From contig NZ_JAHRID010000007.1 in the NCBI RefSeq assembly GCF_019100565.1, forward strand, positions 191,277 to 255,276: a stretch of DNA of 64,000 nt, written 5' to 3'. The first letter of the stretch is position 1, and the number at the start of each line of letters is the position of its first letter. A model generated the notes under the pieces. That model did no database searches, was not told the DNA's origin, and saw only the letters and a program-made list of their open reading frames with translations. A program made the position numbers and the translations under genes. Shown here one piece after another: positions 34,659 to 45,825 of this stretch. This stretch comes from Arsukibacterium indicum (lineage in GTDB: Bacteria; Pseudomonadota; Gammaproteobacteria; Enterobacterales; Alteromonadaceae).

Positions 34659-35623
34659 ATACGTTGTTACTAAGCTCAGATTCTGCTTCTGATATTAAAT
34701 TATGTGCTGATTTTCTGCATAGTGGCCAGTTGGTCGCCGTGCCGACCGAAACAGTCTATGGTCTGGCCGCAGATGCATCCAACCCTGACGCGGTGAAAGT
34801 CATTTTTGCTGCGAAAGGCCGGCCAGCTAACCATCCGTTGATTGTCCATGTGCCTGGTAAAGCCGCGATTAGCCAATGGGCAAAAAATGTCAGTAACAGA
34901 GCATTTGCCCTGGCCGATGCGTTCTGGCCCGGCCCGCTTACCTTATTACTGCATAAGGCTGATCATGTCAGTTCAGTGGTTACCGGTGGGTTAAACACCA
35001 TTGGCTTACGGATGCCATCACACCCGGTGTTGCTGTCGTTGCTGCAGCAATCTAACCTTGCGGTTGCCGCACCTTCAGCCAACCTTTACAAAAAGCTTAG
35101 CCCAACCTCAGCATCTCAGGTTATGGCAGCAATGCAAGGCAGAATACCTGCGGTGCTCGATGGCGGAGCCTGCCAGTACGGGTTGGAGTCAACCATTGTT
35201 GATCTTACCGGCGAAAAACCGATCATTGTCCGGGCCGGGCCGGTTTCTGCTGCCGACATTGCGACGGTGCTGGGCGAGAGTGTGGCCCAGCCAAAGCAGC
35301 ATAGCGTCGCGGTGCCAGGCAATGTCGACGCCCACTATCAGCCGGGCAAAACGTTATATTGCTATGCAACTGCACAGTTACAGCAGGAGTTGGCGACACT
35401 GCAACAACCTGTCGCCGTGCTGCATTACAGTGACATCATTGCCAGCCCGCTGGTAACATCCTTTGTTATGCCAGTTGAGGCCGCCGACTATGGCCGGCAG
35501 CTATACCAGACGTTATTTAATGCTGATCAAGCAGCAGTAACAGCAATCTGGTGTGAAATGCCGCCGGATCATGACAACTGGCGTGCAATTCACGACAGAT
35601 TACTGCGGGCAAAGTCCAATTAG
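34655..35623 (+). CDS. L-threonylcarbamoyladenylate synthase, Sua5 type
   Basis: 322 residues starting at TTG 34655, overlapping the upstream stop as TTGA. YrdC/Sua5 core: VAVPTETVYGLAADA, KGRPANHPLIVHV, FWPGPLTLLL, GLRMPSHP, VAAPSANL and ESTIVDL. A linker with PGNVDAHYQP leads into the C-terminal Sua5 domain. It converts threonine, bicarbonate and ATP to threonylcarbamoyl-AMP for tRNA t6A37. The TsaC form is usual in this group, so a second copy elsewhere is likely. It ends an operon for bicarbonate accumulation and uses bicarbonate itself. Confidence 0.92.
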   Translation: MNTLLLSSDSASDIKLCADFLHSGQLVAVPTETVYGLAADASNPDAVKVIFAAKGRPANHPLIVHVPGKAAISQWAKNVSNRAFALADAFWPGPLTLLLHKADHVSSVVTGGLNTIGLRMPSHPVLLSLLQQSNLAVAAPSANLYKKLSPTSASQVMAAMQGRIPAVLDGGACQYGLESTIVDLTGEKPIIVRAGPVSAADIATVLGESVAQPKQHSVAVPGNVDAHYQPGKTLYCYATAQLQQELATLQQPVAVLHYSDIIASPLVTSFVMPVEAADYGRQLYQTLFNADQAAVTAIWCEMPPDHDNWRAIHDRLLRAKSN

Positions 35624-35721
35624 CCGCTCCTTGCTGTAAATAATTTAATTGCTATCACTATTGTTAACCGGTATTTTTCATCGCTTGCACTAATAGAACT
35701 TTTTAAAGAAAAGGATAATTC

Positions 35722-36234
35722 ATGAGTGAAAGCAAAGATTTGCAGGGATTGGGCGGTTGGTTAATTTTGGTAGGCATAGGTATTACCCTTTCGCCGTTTA
35801 TCATGCTATTTCAGGTTGCGCCGTTATATTTTGAAATTTTCACCAGCGGCAGCTTTGAAGCGCTGACCACTGAAGGCTCCGCATCATATATTCCAATGTG
35901 GGGTGCCCTGTTAATGAGTGAAATTGTTTACAACGCCTGTCTGGTTGTACTTGGCTTTTATGTGATGTATTTGTTTTACACCAAGCATTACCTTTTCCCG
36001 CGTTTTTATATTGGAATGGTGGTTATCGTTTTTGTTTTTACCATCATTAATTCCTGGATGGTGACATTAGTTATAGAAGACACGGAAATGTTTGACCCGG
36101 AAACCACCCGCGCACTGGTGCGAACAGCCATTGTAGCGCTAATCTGGATCCCATATATGCTGATATCTGAGCGGGTTAAACAGACGTTCGTCAGAGGTGT
36201 TATTCAGCAACCGGCCAACTCATTGTCTGTTTGA
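35722..36234 (+). CDS. DUF2569 domain-containing membrane protein
   Basis: 170 residues with four membrane helices (GGWLILVGIGITLSPF, ALLMSEIVYNACLVVLGF, FYIGMVVIVFVFTIINSW, LVRTAIVALIWIPYML). Opening GLGGWLILVG is the DUF2569 signature; the C-terminus YMLISERVKQTF agrees. RBS AAAGGATAA. Function unknown. Terminated by the hairpin shared with the convergent DUF2884 gene. Confidence 0.85.
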   Translation: MSESKDLQGLGGWLILVGIGITLSPFIMLFQVAPLYFEIFTSGSFEALTTEGSASYIPMWGALLMSEIVYNACLVVLGFYVMYLFYTKHYLFPRFYIGMVVIVFVFTIINSWMVTLVIEDTEMFDPETTRALVRTAIVALIWIPYMLISERVKQTFVRGVIQQPANSLSV

Positions 36235-36266
36235 TGTTCAAGCTATGCCTGTGTTTGCAGCAGAAA

Positions 36267-36296
36267 CAAAAAAAGCGCAGGCAAAGCCCCTGCGCT
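36267..36296 (-). terminator. Bidirectional-position terminator, minus-strand tail
   Basis: AGCGCAGG / CCTGCGCT stem (36274-36296) with a seven-T tail on the minus strand, ending the DUF2884 gene. Confidence 0.88.
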
Positions 36297-36320
36297 AAAG
36301 GTTGTGGTTGGGAGTTCGGG

Positions 36321-37127
36321 TTAACGGCTAACGCTTACTGTGTTGTCGCTGTTTTTAAATAAATCGTATTGTTGCATCGCCGGGATTTGCAGCTGGATCC
36401 GGCTTTCCAGGGTATCCAGTTTAGCAACCTGACTGCAGATGGCTTCGCCGCGCTGTTCCAACGCTTCGGCTTTAAATTCCATTTTTGCTTCCAGCTCTTC
36501 ACCAAATTTTTCCATTTTCTGGCCAAATGCTTCCATTCGTTGCTCGAAGCTGCCTTCACCACTGGTCATGGCTTTACCTACCAGCATCATAATATTGCCC
36601 ATAGACTGGCTTACGGCATCTTCAATTGCCTGTTCAAACTCGGGACCAAATGCCTGATCAATGTTGTCAAGCCGGCTGCCGTACAGATAAGTATTGTCTC
36701 CGTCCTGCACCACCACCTGATTGGCGGCATCGCTGATTTTGGTCAGGGCCTGCTGCATGGCCGGATACTCGTCCAGGGTTTTACCGGTCAGCTCGCTAAC
36801 CACTGTGGTCAGCGCTTCGCTGGCCATAATAAGCGCATCTTCCACCAGTGCTACCGTTTCAACCGTCTGACTACGAATGCCGGCCTGATAATCGCGCAAT
36901 AGCAACCGGGTGTCGTTATTTACCATAATCGTTTTACCGTTCAGGGTTAACTGCCCATCCTTATCAATTTGCCACAGGGTGGCACCCTGTTCCTGCAGCA
37001 TAACGCTACTGCTGTTTATAACTAAATCATGGTCAAATTCGATATTACAGTGAGTATTCTGATGTGCCATGGCATTCATACTGATAGAGCCAAAGACAAC
37101 GGCGCTGGCCAAAAGTGAGCTTTTCAT
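36321..37127 (-). CDS. YggN-like DUF2884 secreted protein
   Basis: 268 residues with a Sec signal peptide ending MNAMAH. Sequence CNIEFDHDLVINSSSVML and LWQIDKDGQLTLNGKTI fit DUF2884 (E. coli YggN). The C-terminal third is a long amphipathic helix (EQRMEAFGQKMEKFGEELEAKMEF). Function unknown, periplasmic by signal peptide. Divergent from cysJIH. Confidence 0.85.
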   Translation of the reverse strand: MKSSLLASAVVFGSISMNAMAHQNTHCNIEFDHDLVINSSSVMLQEQGATLWQIDKDGQLTLNGKTIMVNNDTRLLLRDYQAGIRSQTVETVALVEDALIMASEALTTVVSELTGKTLDEYPAMQQALTKISDAANQVVVQDGDNTYLYGSRLDNIDQAFGPEFEQAIEDAVSQSMGNIMMLVGKAMTSGEGSFEQRMEAFGQKMEKFGEELEAKMEFKAEALEQRGEAICSQVAKLDTLESRIQLQIPAMQQYDLFKNSDNTVSVSR

Positions 37128-37449
37128 AGTAGTAATCCTTTATTTGGTTCTTAATGACAAACTGTTAAGGCAAGGCTGATGCCAGTTTTTAAAGTGTTGT
37201 TTTAATTGGATTAAATTATATTGCAGTCTGTTTATCCTGCTGCTTGTTAGCGGTTTTAGCCATTTTTTAGCGTAATTAACAGTAGATGCTGTGGGCGGAC
37301 CATCCTGAAAATGCCTTGTTATAGTGCAAAGTAATGCCAGAAAAAACTGCTTTTAATTACTATTTGGAATAACGCAGAGAGATCCATTCTTTTACCCGCA
37401 TACGTTTGGATGGCTAAAATAACGCTATAAAGTTTATACAGGTGTTTTT
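37128..37449. other. Divergent promoter region between DUF2884 and cysJ
   Basis: 322 bp, A+T-rich, no gene or clear repeat. It must hold both promoters. The cysJ promoter would be expected to carry CysB sites, but CysB sites are degenerate and I cannot place one. Confidence 0.4.
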
Positions 37450-39264
37450 ATGCTTTTATCATCGTTAGTGGCGCAGGCCAGCCCGTTGTCAGAACAGCAG
37501 GTACAGCAATTACAAGGGCTGGTTAGTCAGCTGAACCCGATTCAGCAAGCCTGGGTTAGTGGCTATCTGGCGGCCAGTGCCCAACTGGCCGGCGCTCAGG
37601 CCGGGGCGCCAGCTACTGCCTCGGCGACCAGTGCAACGCTGACTATTGTGTATGGCTCGCAAACCGGCAATGCCCGCCATGTGGCAGAAGCACTGGCCAG
37701 CCTGGCCAAAGCAAAAAACATTGCCGCCAAAGTGGTGGATTTAGCCGATTATAAAAGCAGCCAGCTAAAAAATGAGCAGTATCTGATCATTGTTACCTCA
37801 ACCTATGGTGAAGGTGAGCCACCGGAAAATGCGGTCAGTTTTTATAATTTTTTATTCAGCAAAAAAGCGCCGAAAGTACCGCAGCTTAAGTTTGCTGTGC
37901 TGGGACTGGGCGATACCAGCTATGAATTTTTCTGTAAAACTGCTGCCGACTTTGACGAGCGGTTGGCAGAATTAGGTGGTCAGCGCTTGCAGGCTCGTGC
38001 TGATCTGGACGTGGATTACGACGCTGCTGCCAGCAGCTGGAACAATGCATTAATCAGTGTGGTCGAGCCTGAGTTTGCCACTGCGCCTTCTGCCCAGGTA
38101 ATTAACTGGCCTGGCCAGGCCACTACCGCAGCGCCGGCAAGCCAGTACACCAAACAGCAACCCTTCGCTGCAGAGTTATACACCAACCAGAAAATTACTG
38201 GCCGTGATTCCGGCAAAGATGTCCGCCATATTGAAATATCGCTGGCAGAGTCGGGCTTAACCTATCAGCCAGGCGATGCGCTGGGGGTGTATTTTGAAAA
38301 CGACCCGGCCATCGTAGCAGAATTGCTGCAGTTGACTGCTCTGGAAGGAGAGGCGCAGGTAACTGTGGCTAATCAGACATTAAGTTTAAGCGACGCCCTG
38401 ACCAGCCAACTGGAGTTAACTCAGTCTTACCCGGCGTTTGTTGAAAAATACGCCGCCGCCAGCGCCAATGACACATTGCAACAACTGGCGGCCGATAAAA
38501 CGGCATTGCGGGCCTATCTGACTGACCGGCAGATTATCGATATCGTCCGCGATTATCCTGTTAGCCAAACACCGATCAGCGCTCAGCAGCTGGCTGATGC
38601 GCTGCGTAAACAACAGCCGCGGTTGTACTCTATCGCTTCATCACAGGCTGAAGTAGAAGACGAGGTGCATTTGACGGTAGCCGTAGTGCGTTACGACGCC
38701 TTTGGCCAGCCGCATACAGGCGGTGCCTCGGGTTATCTGGCCGACCGTCTGGCCGAGGGTGATAAGGTACGGGTATTTGTTGAGCAGAATAACAATTTCC
38801 GCTTACCAGCTAATGACGACACACCAGTGCTGATGATTGGCCCCGGTACCGGTATTGCGCCGTTCCGGGCTTTTTTACAGGAACGGGACGCCCGCGGTGC
38901 CAGCGGTAAAAACTGGCTGTTTTTTGGTAACCCGCATTTTACCCAGGACTTTTTATACCAGACTGAGCTGCAGGGTTACTTAAAACAAGGCCTGCTAACC
39001 AAGCTGGACGTAGCTTTCAGCCGCGACAGCGCTCAGAAAGTCTATGTGCAGGATAAACTGCGCAAACATGCGGCAGAGGTTTATCAGTGGTTGGAACAGG
39101 GTGCTCATGTCTATATTTGTGGTGACGCTAACCGGATGGCTAAAGACGTCCATCAGGCGCTGCTGGAAATAGTGCAGCAGCAGGGTAGCAAAACCGCCGA
39201 ACAGGCCCAGCAATATTTAGATGAATTACGGGTAGCCAAACGTTACCAGAAGGATGTGTATTAA
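37450..39264 (+). CDS. cysJ: Assimilatory sulfite reductase flavoprotein subunit
   Basis: 604 residues. FMN-binding flavodoxin domain with [16 protein letters not shown] and [13 protein letters not shown] (about 65-210); FAD domain with [14 protein letters not shown] domain with [16 protein letters not shown] and the C-terminal [11 protein letters not shown]. It transfers electrons from NADPH to CysI. The reading frame overlaps cysI by one base (TAATG). First gene of the cysJIH operon. Confidence 0.96.
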   Translation: MLLSSLVAQASPLSEQQVQQLQGLVSQLNPIQQAWVSGYLAASAQLAGAQAGAPATASATSATLTIVYGSQTGNARHVAEALASLAKAKNIAAKVVDLADYKSSQLKNEQYLIIVTSTYGEGEPPENAVSFYNFLFSKKAPKVPQLKFAVLGLGDTSYEFFCKTAADFDERLAELGGQRLQARADLDVDYDAAASSWNNALISVVEPEFATAPSAQVINWPGQATTAAPASQYTKQQPFAAELYTNQKITGRDSGKDVRHIEISLAESGLTYQPGDALGVYFENDPAIVAELLQLTALEGEAQVTVANQTLSLSDALTSQLELTQSYPAFVEKYAAASANDTLQQLAADKTALRAYLTDRQIIDIVRDYPVSQTPISAQQLADALRKQQPRLYSIASSQAEVEDEVHLTVAVVRYDAFGQPHTGGASGYLADRLAEGDKVRVFVEQNNNFRLPANDDTPVLMIGPGTGIAPFRAFLQERDARGASGKNWLFFGNPHFTQDFLYQTELQGYLKQGLLTKLDVAFSRDSAQKVYVQDKLRKHAAEVYQWLEQGAHVYICGDANRMAKDVHQALLEIVQQQGSKTAEQAQQYLDELRVAKRYQKDVY

Positions 39265-40982
39265 TGAGCCAGTATCCGATTAAACCTGAGCTGCAAGTCA
39301 GTGGCAAACTATCTGACAACGAGCGGCTAAAAGCTGAAAGCAAGCACCTGCGCGGCACCATCGAGCAGGATTTAAGCGATGAAATCACCGGTGGCTTTAA
39401 CGGTGATAACTTTATGCTGGTGCGTTTTCATGGCATGTACCAGCAGGATGACCGCGATATCCGGGCTGAACGGGCAGCGCAGAAGCTTGAGCCGCTGCAT
39501 AATGTGATGCTGCGGGCGCGGATGCCAGGCGGTATTATTACCCCAAAACAATGGCTGGCCATTGACCAGTTTGCTGCCGATAAAACCCTGTACGGCAGTA
39601 TTCGTTTAACCACCCGCCAGACATTTCAGTTTCATGGGGTGTTAAAGCCAAATATTAAGCCCATGCACCAGTTTTTAAACAGCATTGGTATCGACTCGAT
39701 TGCCACAGCCGGCGATGTTAACCGCAACGTGCTGTGTACCTCTAACCCGGTAGAGTCAGAACTGCATCAGCAGGCGTATCAGTGGGCGGTAAAAATAAGC
39801 GAGCACTTACTGCCGAAAACCCGCGCCTATGCTGAAATCTGGCTGGATGAAGAAAAGGTGGAAACCACCGAAACTGAACCGGTACTGGGTGAGAACTACT
39901 TACCGCGCAAGTTTAAAACCACGGTGGTGATCCCGCCGCATAACGACATTGATGTGCATGCCAATGATCTTAACTTTGTTGCTATTGCTGAAAATGGCAA
40001 GCTGATTGGCTTTAACGTGCTGGTCGGCGGCGGCCTGGCCATGACCTTTGGTGATAACTCTACTTATCCACGCAAAGCGGAGGTGTTGGGTTTTATCAGT
40101 CTGGAGCACACCTTAGAGGTCGCTGAGCATGTTGTGACTGTACAGCGCGATTATGGCGACCGGGTTAACCGCAAAAATGCCAAAACCAAATACACTATCG
40201 ACCGGATTGGCGTAGATACCTTTAAAGCCGAAGTGGAACAGCGGGTCGGTGTGCCATTTGCGCCAGCCAGACCATTTGAATTTACCACGCGTGGTGATCG
40301 TTTTGGCTGGGTAGCCGGCATTGATGGCAAACACCATTTAACCTTATTTATTGAGAATGGCCGGGTACTGGATTTTCCGGGCAAACCGCTGAAAACCGGT
40401 CTGGCTGCTATTGCTAAGGTGCATCAGGGCGATTTCCGGATGACAGCTAACCAAAACCTGATTGTTGCCGGAGTGCCGCCAGAGCAAAAAGCGTTAATTG
40501 AGCAACTGGCCCGCGAGCATGGCTTAATTGATGATGGCCATAGTGAGCAGCGTAAAAATTCAATGGCTTGTGTATCTTTTCCCACTTGCCCGCTGGCGAT
40601 GGCAGAAGCCGAGCGTTATTTACCTGAACTGGTAACGAAAGTAGAAGCCTTGCTGAGTAAACATCAGGTTGATGACGACCATATTGTGCTGCGGGTAACC
40701 GGCTGTCCGAATGGTTGTGGCCGCGCCATGCTGGCCGAAGTGGGCTTAGTCGGCCGGGCGCCGGGCAAATACAATGTCTATCTGGGTGGCAATAAAGTGG
40801 GCACCCGTATTCCGAAACTGTATTTAGATAATGTCGGCGAAACGCAAATCCTCGGCGAGCTGGATAAGTTAATTGCTCGTTGGGCCAGCGAACGAAGCAG
40901 TGGCGAATGCTTTGGCGATTTTGTGATCCGCACCGGCGTAGTAGCAGAAGTGAAAGTCTCGAAGACCGACTTTCATGCCTGA
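39264..40982 (+). CDS. cysI: Assimilatory sulfite reductase hemoprotein subunit
   Basis: 572 residues. The four cysteines that hold the [4Fe-4S]-siroheme pair are present: CVSFPTC and CPNGC, spaced as in sulfite reductases. N-terminal [12 protein letters not shown] and [12 protein letters not shown] are family motifs. It reduces sulfite to sulfide with CysJ. Siroheme is supplied by CysG, encoded at 50703. Confidence 0.97.
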   Translation: MSQYPIKPELQVSGKLSDNERLKAESKHLRGTIEQDLSDEITGGFNGDNFMLVRFHGMYQQDDRDIRAERAAQKLEPLHNVMLRARMPGGIITPKQWLAIDQFAADKTLYGSIRLTTRQTFQFHGVLKPNIKPMHQFLNSIGIDSIATAGDVNRNVLCTSNPVESELHQQAYQWAVKISEHLLPKTRAYAEIWLDEEKVETTETEPVLGENYLPRKFKTTVVIPPHNDIDVHANDLNFVAIAENGKLIGFNVLVGGGLAMTFGDNSTYPRKAEVLGFISLEHTLEVAEHVVTVQRDYGDRVNRKNAKTKYTIDRIGVDTFKAEVEQRVGVPFAPARPFEFTTRGDRFGWVAGIDGKHHLTLFIENGRVLDFPGKPLKTGLAAIAKVHQGDFRMTANQNLIVAGVPPEQKALIEQLAREHGLIDDGHSEQRKNSMACVSFPTCPLAMAEAERYLPELVTKVEALLSKHQVDDDHIVLRVTGCPNGCGRAMLAEVGLVGRAPGKYNVYLGGNKVGTRIPKLYLDNVGETQILGELDKLIARWASERSSGECFGDFVIRTGVVAEVKVSKTDFHA

Positions 40983-41028
40983 TTCAGCCGCCCGAAAGTT
41001 AGCAAACTTAATTAACCCAGGAATAGCA

Positions 41029-41796
41029 ATGGCAGCAAACAGCATGACTGACAGTATAACAACCGATTATCGGCAGATACTGCAACAGGACAGCGCAACC
41101 CAGCAAGCCTGGCTGGCAGAGATTAATCATCTGCTAAGCCCGCTAAGTGCCAGCGAACGGGTGCGCTGGGCGCTGAATAACCTGCCGGCGCAGCCGATGC
41201 TTAGCTCCAGCTTTGGCATCCAGGCGGCGGTTATGTTGCATCTGGTGACGGTACAACAGCCAGATATACCGGTGGTGCTGACCGACACTGGCTATTTATT
41301 TCCGGAAACCTATCGGTTTATTGATCAGTTAACTGAGCAGTTGGGCCTGAATTTACAGGTTTACCGGGCGGCAATATCGGCCAACTGGCAGCTGGCCCGC
41401 TATGGCGAGCAGTGGCTGACAGCCGAGGGGACCAAGCAATATAACCAGTTGAACAAGGTAGAACCGATGCAGCGCGCCCTGCGTGAACTGAAGGTTGGTA
41501 GCTGGTTTACCGGTTTACGCCGCAGCCAGAGCAGCACCCGTGCTGACAAAGCTATTGTTGAAATCAGCCGTGGCGTGGTAAAAATTCAACCGATTATCGA
41601 CTGGAGCAATAAAGACGTATTTTACTATTTAAAACAACACAACCTGCCGTACCACCCGTTATGGGAGCAGGGTTATTTATCGGTTGGTGATACCCATTCT
41701 ACGGTTAAATTTGAGCCTGGTATGAGTGAAGAAGATACCCGTTTTAACGGCTTTGGCCGTGAGTGTGGGTTGCATATGGACGGTGACGGGATCTAG
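41029..41796 (+). CDS. cysH: Phosphoadenosine phosphosulfate reductase
   Basis: 255 residues from ATG 41029, six bases after AGGAAT; a longer frame begins inside cysI at 40975, without a good ribosome-binding site. [42 protein letters not shown] and the C-terminal ECGLH with the nucleophilic cysteine are all intact; the extra cysteine pairs of APS reductases are absent, so it is a thioredoxin-dependent PAPS reductase. The product PAP is degraded by CysQ (52189). Confidence 0.94.
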   Translation: MAANSMTDSITTDYRQILQQDSATQQAWLAEINHLLSPLSASERVRWALNNLPAQPMLSSSFGIQAAVMLHLVTVQQPDIPVVLTDTGYLFPETYRFIDQLTEQLGLNLQVYRAAISANWQLARYGEQWLTAEGTKQYNQLNKVEPMQRALRELKVGSWFTGLRRSQSSTRADKAIVEISRGVVKIQPIIDWSNKDVFYYLKQHNLPYHPLWEQGYLSVGDTHSTVKFEPGMSEEDTRFNGFGRECGLHMDGDGI

Positions 41797-41905
41797 CAAG
41801 CAGGTTGCAAAGCTGAGTTATCGGGGCATAATAGCGCCTACTGCCTTTAATACTGCCGTGGCAATAAAGGTTGCTTTCCACGATAAACAGGGAACAGGTT
41901 GAGAG

Positions 41906-43156
41906 ATGTCGGATTTTGACTTTAGTGCCTACCAGGGCTGGCTGGAACAGCACCCCGAAACCAGGTTATGGCTTAGCATTGGTTTATTGATACTGGTTGC
42001 CTGGCTGAGTAATTTCATTGTAAAAAAAGTATTAATCCGTGGCATTCTCCGCGCTTTGCGGGCCAGCGCCTATGGCCAGCATCAGGTTATCCAGCACTCT
42101 GCGTTTATCTCCCGGCTGGCCAACATTGTCCCGGCACTGATCATCTCTAAAGGTATTACGCTAATTGAAGGCGTGTCGGAAACCGTGACAACCATAGTAG
42201 TGAACGTCTGCAACGCCTTTGTGGTGCTGACGATTGCCCTAGCTATAGCTAATATTCTGACCCTGATTAATGCTATTTATGAGCAGGGCCCGGATGCGAA
42301 AACCAAACCTATTAAGGGCTATGTGCAGGTATTAAAAATAGTGGTGTTTACTGTCGCCCTGATTTTAATGATTGCTGCGCTGGTAGACCGCTCGCCGTTA
42401 ATTTTATTATCGGGCCTGGGAGCAATGGCTGCGGTACTGATGCTGATTTTTCAGGACACGATATTATCGCTGGTTGCCAGTGTCCAAATTTCTTCCAATG
42501 ATGTTATCCGGGTCGGTGACTGGGTGGAAATGCCGCAGCTTAACGCTGACGGTGACGTGATTGATATTGCCTTGCACACGGTAAAGGTGCAGAACTGGGA
42601 TAAAACCATTACCACTATCCCCACCCGGCGTTTTATGACCGATGCTTTTAAAAACTGGCGTGGCATGCAGCAGTCTGGCGGCCGGCGGATAAAGCGCAGC
42701 CTGATGCTGGATCAGCAAAGCGTGCATTTTCTCGATAGTGAAGAGCGCAAGCATTTAACCCGCTTTAGTTTATTAGAGGACTATCTGGCGGAAAAGCAAA
42801 AGGAAATTGACAGTTGGAACAGCGAGTTAGCTGAACGGGGCCAGGAGCCGGTCAATACCCGGCGCATTACCAATATTGGTACTTTCCGTGCTTATGTGCA
42901 GCGTTATCTGGCCAGCCACCCCGGGGTGCGGCAGGACATGACATTAATGGCCCGCCAGCTTGCGCCTGGTGCCGATGGTTTACCGCTGGAAATATATTGT
43001 TTTACCAATACCACAGCCTGGCTGGCCTATGAGGGTATTCAGTCTGATATCTTTGACCATCTGCTGGCAATTTTGCCGGAATTTGGCTTGCGGGTGTATC
43101 AGCACCCCAGTGGCATGGATATCCGGGCGATTCAACTCAGTCGTCAGGATGATTAA
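41906..43156 (+). CDS. YbdG-type mechanosensitive channel (MscS family)
   Basis: 416 residues, the same size as E. coli YbdG. Five N-terminal membrane helices, then the MscS pore-lining helix (LLSGLGAMAAVLMLIFQDTILSLVASVQI) and beta domain (VRVGDWVEM-like NDVIRVGDWVEMPQLNADGDVIDI, IPTRRFM). A large C-terminal cytoplasmic part includes the YbdG insertion. It opens on membrane tension. Not in an operon with cysH. Confidence 0.92.
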   Translation: MSDFDFSAYQGWLEQHPETRLWLSIGLLILVAWLSNFIVKKVLIRGILRALRASAYGQHQVIQHSAFISRLANIVPALIISKGITLIEGVSETVTTIVVNVCNAFVVLTIALAIANILTLINAIYEQGPDAKTKPIKGYVQVLKIVVFTVALILMIAALVDRSPLILLSGLGAMAAVLMLIFQDTILSLVASVQISSNDVIRVGDWVEMPQLNADGDVIDIALHTVKVQNWDKTITTIPTRRFMTDAFKNWRGMQQSGGRRIKRSLMLDQQSVHFLDSEERKHLTRFSLLEDYLAEKQKEIDSWNSELAERGQEPVNTRRITNIGTFRAYVQRYLASHPGVRQDMTLMARQLAPGADGLPLEIYCFTNTTAWLAYEGIQSDIFDHLLAILPEFGLRVYQHPSGMDIRAIQLSRQDD

Positions 43157-43180
43157 ACCCAAAGTAATTTAATAGCTATT

Positions 43181-43217
43181 GAGGACAAGGCGCTTGAGAA
43201 ATCGGCGCCTTGTCCTC
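43181..43217. terminator. 13-bp perfect hairpin after the YbdG-type channel gene
   Basis: GAGGACAAGGCGC and GCGCCTTGTCCTC enclose 11 bases. No strong U-tract follows in either direction. Likely transcript end or 3' stabilising hairpin. Confidence 0.6.
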
Positions 43218-43412
43218 ATCTAAAGGGCTGTGTTGTCACGTAGTTAATGCGCTACTGCGAAATAGTAGCAATGGCGCTGGCTTCTAATTCATAAAAGCGA
43301 TGATATTAATTGATTTAATTCGTTTTAAAAAATTAAGATGTCTGGCTAATATAGCCAGCATTGAGAACGCGGAAATTTACCAATCTATTTATTAACCGAA
43401 AGGAGCAAGACT

Positions 43413-43979
43413 ATGTCTTCAATTATCAATACTAAGATCAAGCCATTTAAAGCCACTGCATTTCATCAGGGCAAATTTGTTCCGGTAACCGAGCAAGACT
43501 TAGCTGGCAAGTGGGCAGTAGTATGCTTTTACCCGGCCGACTTCACCTTTGTTTGCCCGACTGAATTAGGCGACCTGGCTGACTTTTATGCCAAATTTCA
43601 GGAAATTGGTGTTGAAGTTTACTCAGTATCTACTGACACCCACTTCACCCACAAAGCGTGGCACGATGCGTCTGAAACCATCAAGAAAATCAACTACCCA
43701 ATGATTGGCGACCCGACTGGTACCATTACCCGTAACTTCGGCGTAATGATTGAAGAAGACGGTTTAGCACTGCGTGGTACTTTCGTAATAAACCCTGAAG
43801 GCGAAATCAAAGTGGCTGAAATTCACGACTTAGGTATCGGCCGCAGCGCAGCTGAGCTGTTCCGTAAAGTCCAGGCAGCACAGTATGTTGCTAACCACGA
43901 TGGCGAAGTATGTCCGGCCAAATGGACTCCGGGTGAAGCGACCTTAGCTCCATCACTGGACCTGGTTGGTAAAATCTAA
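43413..43979 (+). CDS. ahpC: Alkyl hydroperoxide reductase subunit C (peroxiredoxin)
   Basis: 188 residues. Peroxidatic Cys48 in [11 protein letters not shown] and resolving Cys167 in GEVCPAKW, the 2-Cys typical arrangement of AhpC. It reduces H2O2, organic peroxides and peroxynitrite. RBS AAAGGAGCAAG just before the ATG. Codon use looks strongly biased, as expected for an abundant protein. ahpF lies 212 bp downstream. OxyR control is expected, but I cannot place a binding site. Confidence 0.97.
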   Translation: MSSIINTKIKPFKATAFHQGKFVPVTEQDLAGKWAVVCFYPADFTFVCPTELGDLADFYAKFQEIGVEVYSVSTDTHFTHKAWHDASETIKKINYPMIGDPTGTITRNFGVMIEEDGLALRGTFVINPEGEIKVAEIHDLGIGRSAAELFRKVQAAQYVANHDGEVCPAKWTPGEATLAPSLDLVGKI

Positions 43980-44077
43980 GCAGTGCAGCAACCTGCAGTT
44001 TACTGCAGCGGGACCTGACTACAGCCCTTCTAAGAAGCTGTAGCTCAGCTTCCCTCTGCCAGACTACGGTTTGGTAC

Positions 44078-44100
44078 CCGGGCAGGTAATGCCTGCCCGG
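44078..44100 (+). repeat. Stable hairpin between ahpC and ahpF
   Basis: 9-bp perfect GC-rich stem CCGGGCAGG / CCTGCCCGG, no U-tract. A second small hairpin (AAGCTG / CAGCTT) lies at 44035-44051. Position and structure suit a partial terminator or mRNA-stabilising element giving more ahpC than ahpF. Confidence 0.55.
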
Positions 44101-44191
44101 ACTATCCCGGATACTATGCTTACGGCCTGACAACTCAGGTTGAGGCTTTGTTACGCTGATTTTTATCGTCTTAATTTTTCTGGAGTTTTTT

Positions 44192-45736
44192 ATGTTAGAT
44201 ACTAACCTGAAGCAAACACTTAAAACTTATTTGCAGAACCTGAAAACCGAGGTTGAGCTGGTGGTATCTCTAGACGATAGCGCCAAAGCCACTGAAGTAG
44301 AACAACTGGCTAACGATATTGCCGGTTTATCAGATTTAGTGTCGTTGCGTCGCGACGATGCTGCTATGGAGCGTAAACCTGCAATGCTGGTGCGCTCGGT
44401 AGCCAAAGATACCCACATTACCTTTGCCGGTGTACCACTGGGCCATGAATTCACCTCTTTAGTGCTGGCGCTGCTGCACTCTGGTGGTCACCCGATTAAG
44501 GTAGAAGCCGATACCATTGAGCAAATTCGCCAGTTACCCGGCAAATTCGAGTTCGAAACCTATATTTCCCTAAGCTGCCAGACCTGTCCGGAAGTGGTAC
44601 AGGCGCTGAATATTATGGCCGCTACAAACCCGAACATTACTAACGTGATGATCGATGGCGCGATGTTTCAGGACGAAGTCAGCGAACGCAACGTTATGGC
44701 GGTGCCATCGGTATTTTTAAATGGTGAGCTGTTCTCGCAAGGGGCCATTACTCTGGAGAAAATTATCCAGAAAATCGACGTGAATGCCGAAAAACGCCAG
44801 GCTGAGGTGCTGAAAAGCAAAGCTGAGTTTGACGTATTAGTAGTTGGCGGTGGCCCGGCCGGTGCTTCTGCTGCTGTGTATGCTGCCCGCAAAGGTCTGA
44901 ACACCGGTATTTTAGCCGAGCGCTTTGGTGGCCAGGTGGCAGACACCGTCGGCATTGAAAACTTTATTTCGGTTAAATATACCGAAGGCCCGAAGCTGGT
45001 TAATGCCTTAGAGGCCCACGTGCGGGAGTATGACGTGGATATTATGAATAACCAGCGCGCGGTTAAGCTAAGCAAAACCGACAAAGTTGAACTGGAGCTG
45101 GCAAACGGGGCGGTGCTTCGCAGTAAAACCCTGGTACTTGCGCCGGGTGCGCGCTGGAGAGAAATGAACGTGCCGGGCGAGCAGGAATATCGTGGCAAAG
45201 GTGTGGCCTACTGCCCGCACTGCGACGGCCCGCTGTTTAAAGGCAAAAAAGTGGCAGTTATTGGCGGGGGTAACTCCGGCATCGAAGCGGCTATCGACTT
45301 AGCCGGTATTGTTGAGCACGTTACCGTACTGGAATTTGCCGCCACGCTCCGAGCCGATGCGGTACTGGTGAAGAAAGCCAACTCAATGGGCAACATTACC
45401 ATTATTACTGAAGCGCAAAGCACCGAAGTGACCGGTGACGGTAACCGGGTAAATGGTATTAATTACACCGACCGCAAAACTGGTGAGTCGCATCATGTTG
45501 AGCTGGCGGGTATTTTTGTCCAGATTGGTCTGGTACCGAATACCGAATGGTTGCGCGGTGCGCTGGAGTTATCGCCACGCGGTGAGATTATTGTCGACGA
45601 GCGCGGCCAGACCTCAGTACCGGGCGTTTTTGCCGCTGGTGACGCCACTACTGTGCCGTACAAGCAGATTATAATTGCCATGGGTGCTGGTGCCAATGCT
45701 TCCCTGGGTGCTTTTGACTATCTAATCCGGCATTAA
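44192..45736 (+). CDS. ahpF: Alkyl hydroperoxide reductase subunit F
   Basis: 514 residues. N-terminal thioredoxin-like double domain with redox pair Cys129/Cys132 (CQTC), then a thioredoxin-reductase-like part: FAD-binding [19 protein letters not shown], the second active-site pair CPHC in AYCPHCDGP and NAD-binding [17 protein letters not shown]. The C-terminal FAD end is [21 protein letters not shown]. It passes electrons from NADH to AhpC. RBS TCTGGAG. Confidence 0.97.
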   Translation: MLDTNLKQTLKTYLQNLKTEVELVVSLDDSAKATEVEQLANDIAGLSDLVSLRRDDAAMERKPAMLVRSVAKDTHITFAGVPLGHEFTSLVLALLHSGGHPIKVEADTIEQIRQLPGKFEFETYISLSCQTCPEVVQALNIMAATNPNITNVMIDGAMFQDEVSERNVMAVPSVFLNGELFSQGAITLEKIIQKIDVNAEKRQAEVLKSKAEFDVLVVGGGPAGASAAVYAARKGLNTGILAERFGGQVADTVGIENFISVKYTEGPKLVNALEAHVREYDVDIMNNQRAVKLSKTDKVELELANGAVLRSKTLVLAPGARWREMNVPGEQEYRGKGVAYCPHCDGPLFKGKKVAVIGGGNSGIEAAIDLAGIVEHVTVLEFAATLRADAVLVKKANSMGNITIITEAQSTEVTGDGNRVNGINYTDRKTGESHHVELAGIFVQIGLVPNTEWLRGALELSPRGEIIVDERGQTSVPGVFAAGDATTVPYKQIIIAMGAGANASLGAFDYLIRH

Positions 45737-45798
45737 TCGCTGATCCGGCACTAAGTTAATATTTTAGTAAAACGGGATACCTCTCTCATCCCTCTTTG

Positions 45799-45825
45799 GC
45801 GGCAACCCTGGTTGCCGCTTTTTTT
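45799..45825 (+). terminator. Terminator of ahpF
   Basis: 9-bp stem GCGGCAACC / GGTTGCCGC with two-base loop, followed by seven T. It also overlaps the 3' end of the convergent PDZ gene. Confidence 0.93.

Noticed and set aside
44668..45198. 176-residue minus frame under ahpF
   Set aside because: Shadow of ahpF.
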